Assembly (NCBI GenBank): GCA_049515555.1
Contig: JBEKTY010000026.1
Location: forward strand, 1 to 64,000
Direction of reading: 5' to 3'
DNA: 64,000 nt
Origin: JBEKTY01 sp049515555
Lineage (GTDB): Bacteria; Planctomycetota; Planctomycetia; Pirellulales; Thermoguttaceae
Within the stretch, counting starts at the first letter, position 1; each line of letters starts with the position of its first letter. Positions 62,701 to 64,000 of the stretch are shown piece after piece. Under the pieces are notes generated by a model. That model worked only from the letters and a program-made list of their open reading frames with translations. It did not search any database and was not told the origin of the DNA. Both the position numbers and the translations under genes were made by a program.

Positions 62701-62820
62701 GAAGGTCGTGAAGTCGTAGTTCGTGGCGGTCAGCGTGCCCTGAGCCACGGTGATTGTGTACGTCCCCACCGGGCTGGCGGCCGTCGCCGTCGTGCCCAGG
62801 GCCGCGGTGCCGCTGACCAC
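59764..62820 (-). CDS. C-terminal part of giant MBG/cohesin/dockerin protein with metzincin-like end
   Basis: 1018 residues in this frame. The order is: two MBG-like repeats (DKAHLTVAADAKSKTYGDAN and on); a cohesin-type domain (GLGLRIHYNSSLLTFSG); a dockerin-like pair (LDIDGSGGPPDAQHDGVLI, LDVDGNGTVDALTDGILIDR); a second cohesin-type domain; an SdrD/Cna-B-like unit (ISGWAYVDANRNGKIDAGE); and a C-terminal region with HELGHVAGLPDAN (metzincin-type zinc motif) before LMSPHLG. It is likely an extracellular surface protein. The upstream part of the gene is in another frame (see next entry), with the break at about 62,877 at the end of a 195-bp repeat. The MBG frame is continuous up to at least 62,877. 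Confidence 0.8.
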   Translation of the reverse strand: MVSGTAALGTTATAASPVGTYTITVAQGTLTATNYDFTTFTPGTLTVDKAHLTVAADAKSKTYGDANPAFTDTISGFVNGDTSGVVSGTAALGTTATAASPVGTYTITVAQGTLTATNYDFTTFTPGTLTIVPQTTLTQTVSGTASSLSVLAGHGFSVGVQYTTSDNDNTLTGLGLRIHYNSSLLTFSGLSNVLQAGFIQQSGPIADTADYDHDPATDKYVLVSWADINGKWPNQGLPVSLLTSGFTLAPGVAAGTQTTIRFTASSTAAGYNFQSQSITVTAQTVNLDIDGSGGPPDAQHDGVLILRYLFGFRDTALVDGVLSPNATRTDPTAIATFLDGGRSTMLDVDGNGTVDALTDGILIDRYLSGWTGQQLVAGALAPNATRTDPAAIVTYLGSFMPLEGLQASDDPSPALAATPSMSLNAEQATPTITSSNLVSTTYDPAGATQLDPPQGLQASDNPSPASTATKSASINVEQAAPTISSFQAGTTYDTAVVTQPASVQGLQASDATAPASVAAQVVNRQIVTPDPLTQTVSPGSPVVLHVNYTTDPANADVTGLGLRIHYNSSLLTFGGIADRLGTGFIQEQTPVDDTENYDGDPLTDKYVLISWADLNSNWPGELDIRLFTANYTAAQTASGSTSVNFTASSTASGWTLDAKSAVINFQTVVSGSISGWAYVDANRNGKIDAGECLPGVTISLDGPAKKTTTTDDNGWYQFSGLPAGTYQVSETHPKACLPGGPDSIAANVVNGQDSRVDFWDGGLRPGCIPNRVLATSSLPVGSAQWNQVMRQAVASAEQTGYQSVQPIAVAAQQATTIPQPALNAQAETAAPDVIASNLGSVSPPTVVPNAPQASGTPARTAQAATITQDTIGPIVTEAIARWAVAGLDQQTLATLRNTSFVVSNLPGSYLGMTDHNTVYLDQDAAGYGWFVDPTPAQDEEFQPAKATGQLQAVDPRALAHMDLLTVVEHELGHVAGLPDANTDTSGLMSPHLGTGLRRVPGPLEIDAVFALGIWGDQV

Positions 62821-62877
62821 GCCCGACGTGTCGCCGTTGACGAAGCCGCTGATCGTGTCCGTGAACGCCGGGTTGGC
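62431..62877. repeat. 195-bp direct repeat (MBG domain unit, period 252 bp)
   Basis: 62,431-62,625 and 62,683-62,877 are almost identical (for example CGTGAGCGTG versus CGTGAGAGTG at the start). Period 252 bp equals 84 codons, one MBG domain. The frame break of the giant gene is exactly at the right end of the second copy. Confidence 0.85.
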
Positions 62878-64000
62878 TCGGCTTGGACGGTTACCGTCCC
62901 TGTTCCGGTAATGGTCAGGTCCGATCCTGAGATGGTTGCCGGACCCGAGAATAATACCGTGAAGGTCACCAGCAGGCCCGACGTGGCCGTGGCGTGCAAT
63001 GCCAAGGTGGGGTCGCCGTAGACATGATCGGGGATAGTGTCGAAGGATATCGTCTGCGCAAGTTTCTGGTTGGTCAGGGTGAAAGAGGGGGGCGATGCCT
63101 GGTCTGGAGTCGCTCCGCGGGCCGTGGCCGTGACCGTGTAGGTCCCGCCCGAGGCATTGGCCATCGCCGATGTTTGCGCCAGGCCGCCGATGATCGTTGC
63201 CGGATTAGGAGAAAAGCTGGCGAAGGGAAGTCCGACGATCAGGACCTGGACCTGTGGAAACGTCACTTGCCCCCCATTGACCGGCTCATTGAAATTACTG
63301 CTGGCGGAAACGACGAGTGGATTCGAGAAGGGGGCGTTGATTGTGGTTTGTTGGCCGTCGCCGCTGACCCGGGAGATCGTAAACCCACGGCTCTCGAAAG
63401 CGCCCATGTCAACAGCAGTGCCCACCACACGCGCCAGTCCGCGCTGGTCGGTGGTTACGCCCGAAGGAATCAGGCTACTGTCGCCCGCGCCGATGGCAGG
63501 GCTGCCGGGCAGGAGCGGGATCGTCTGCGTCGGGCCGCCGTAGTTGCCCAGCGTGCCGAGCAGTGGAGAGCCTCCAATCAACGAGTTGTTCGCGGTAACG
63601 GTGCCCGAGACATCGGAAGCAGAGCCGTTCTTCGTATTGTCTGCTACGATCGTGTTGTTGAGCGTCACGGTGGTGTTGCTCCAGATGCCACCGCCGTCCA
63701 TGCCGGCCGAGTTTCCAGCGATCGTGCTATCGAAGATCGTAAGCAGATTTTGGTTAGCGATACCGCCGCCGAAATTTGAGCACGTGTTACCGGCGATCGT
63801 GCTGTTGATGATGGTGGTCGTCCCTTCATAGTTGTCGATGCCGCCGCCGGTGAACATGGGGGCTGAGTTCCCGCTAAGGGTGCTGTTGACAACGGTCAGC
63901 GTGCCAAATTCGTTGAAGATGCCGCCGCCGGCACCGGTGGCCGACGAGTTTCCCGATAGGGCGCTGCGGCTGACCGTCAGCGTGCCGTCATTGTAGATGC
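62730..64000 (-). CDS. N-terminal part of the giant surface protein, frameshifted, cut by window end
   Basis: The frame is open to the right edge (64,000) and so is partial. Beta-helix repeats (STIAGNSAGMDGGGIWSNTTVTLNNTIVADN) are of the choice-of-anchor/right-handed helix type, followed by an Ig-like and MBG-type region (TVTATARGATPDQASP, TISFDTIPDHVYGDPTLALHAT, GTGTVTVQAE). Then the frame changes at about 62,877 to meaningless Arg-rich sequence. The real continuation is the frame of 59,764-62,820. A collapsed or deleted repeat (or an assembly error) is the likely cause. Confidence 0.7.
   Translation of the reverse strand, partial: IYNDGTLTVSRSALSGNSSATGAGGGIFNEFGTLTVVNSTLSGNSAPMFTGGGIDNYEGTTTIINSTIAGNTCSNFGGGIANQNLLTIFDSTIAGNSAGMDGGGIWSNTTVTLNNTIVADNTKNGSASDVSGTVTANNSLIGGSPLLGTLGNYGGPTQTIPLLPGSPAIGAGDSSLIPSGVTTDQRGLARVVGTAVDMGAFESRGFTISRVSGDGQQTTINAPFSNPLVVSASSNFNEPVNGGQVTFPQVQVLIVGLPFASFSPNPATIIGGLAQTSAMANASGGTYTVTATARGATPDQASPPSFTLTNQKLAQTISFDTIPDHVYGDPTLALHATATSGLLVTFTVLFSGPATISGSDLTITGTGTVTVQAEPTRRSRTRSAASSTATRRAWSAAPRPWARRRRPPARWGRTQSPWLRAR

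Overview
The window looks like chromosome from a high-G+C planctomycete of the Pirellulales type. Evidence is a BBP7-family outer-membrane barrel, a DUF1080 protein, a URO-D-like protein, Tat and secreted proteins, cysteine-rich surface proteins, a giant cohesin/dockerin/MBG protein, and many short palindromic repeats (GGGACxGTCCC, CACTGCTGG-N5-CCAGCAGTG, and the GCACTGGCG-GGA-CGCCAGTGC family that encodes GTGVPPVR).

Region 1, 1-21,424 (host chromosome). In order: a cysteine-rich lipoprotein, a PIN/TRAM membrane protein, a secreted HEAT-like protein, a ferredoxin/ClpP-like/apbE operon in which apbE is broken by a palindromic repeat, a URO-D-like protein, a Tat-exported TIM-barrel protein, a zinc peptidase, a DUF1080 protein, a six-hairpin-like secreted protein, a partial tad (Flp pilus) locus (cpaE, cpaC, cpaB, cpaA, a 35-residue peptide, flp) and a double pectate-lyase-like beta-helix protein.

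Region 2, 21,735-57,085 (about 35.3 kb integrative element). It sits in the 3' half of a tRNA-Pro(CGG) gene. A 46-bp exact direct repeat marks both ends: a 3' tRNA fragment at 21,735-21,780 and the matching part of the intact tRNA at 57,040-57,085. A tyrosine-recombinase-like integrase lies just inside the left end, and a 43-bp near-identical repeat carrying GGTATCTCC motifs lies inside each end. The left half holds element housekeeping and unknown genes: an excisionase-like HTH, a DUF1016_N-like protein, a winged-helix-like protein, a PNPOx-like flavoprotein, a Cas4/RecB-like nuclease with a partner, a zinc peptidase and a sigma-like protein. A RepA/KaiC-like ATPase lies at the right end.

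Region 3, 34,852-54,326 (cargo; the most interesting part). A small HTH gene is followed by eight tightly packed same-strand genes: a DrmD-like SNF2 helicase, a DrmMI-like Eco57I-type methylase, a ParB/Srx-fold protein, an HD-domain protein, a second DNA methylase, a DUF1016/YhcG PD-(D/E)XK nuclease, a 1764-residue DUF1998 helicase with a C-terminal Vsr/DUF559-like nuclease (DruE/MrfA-like), and a Shedu-like (DUF4263) nuclease. The first two genes are the class 1 DISARM pair, but drmA, drmB and drmC are absent as separate genes. I read this as a hybrid, possibly undescribed anti-phage system.

Region 4, 57,118-64,000. A gene-poor 0.9 kb, the BBP7 barrel, and the giant MBG/cohesin/dockerin protein, which has a frameshift exactly at the edge of a 195-bp internal repeat and runs off the window.
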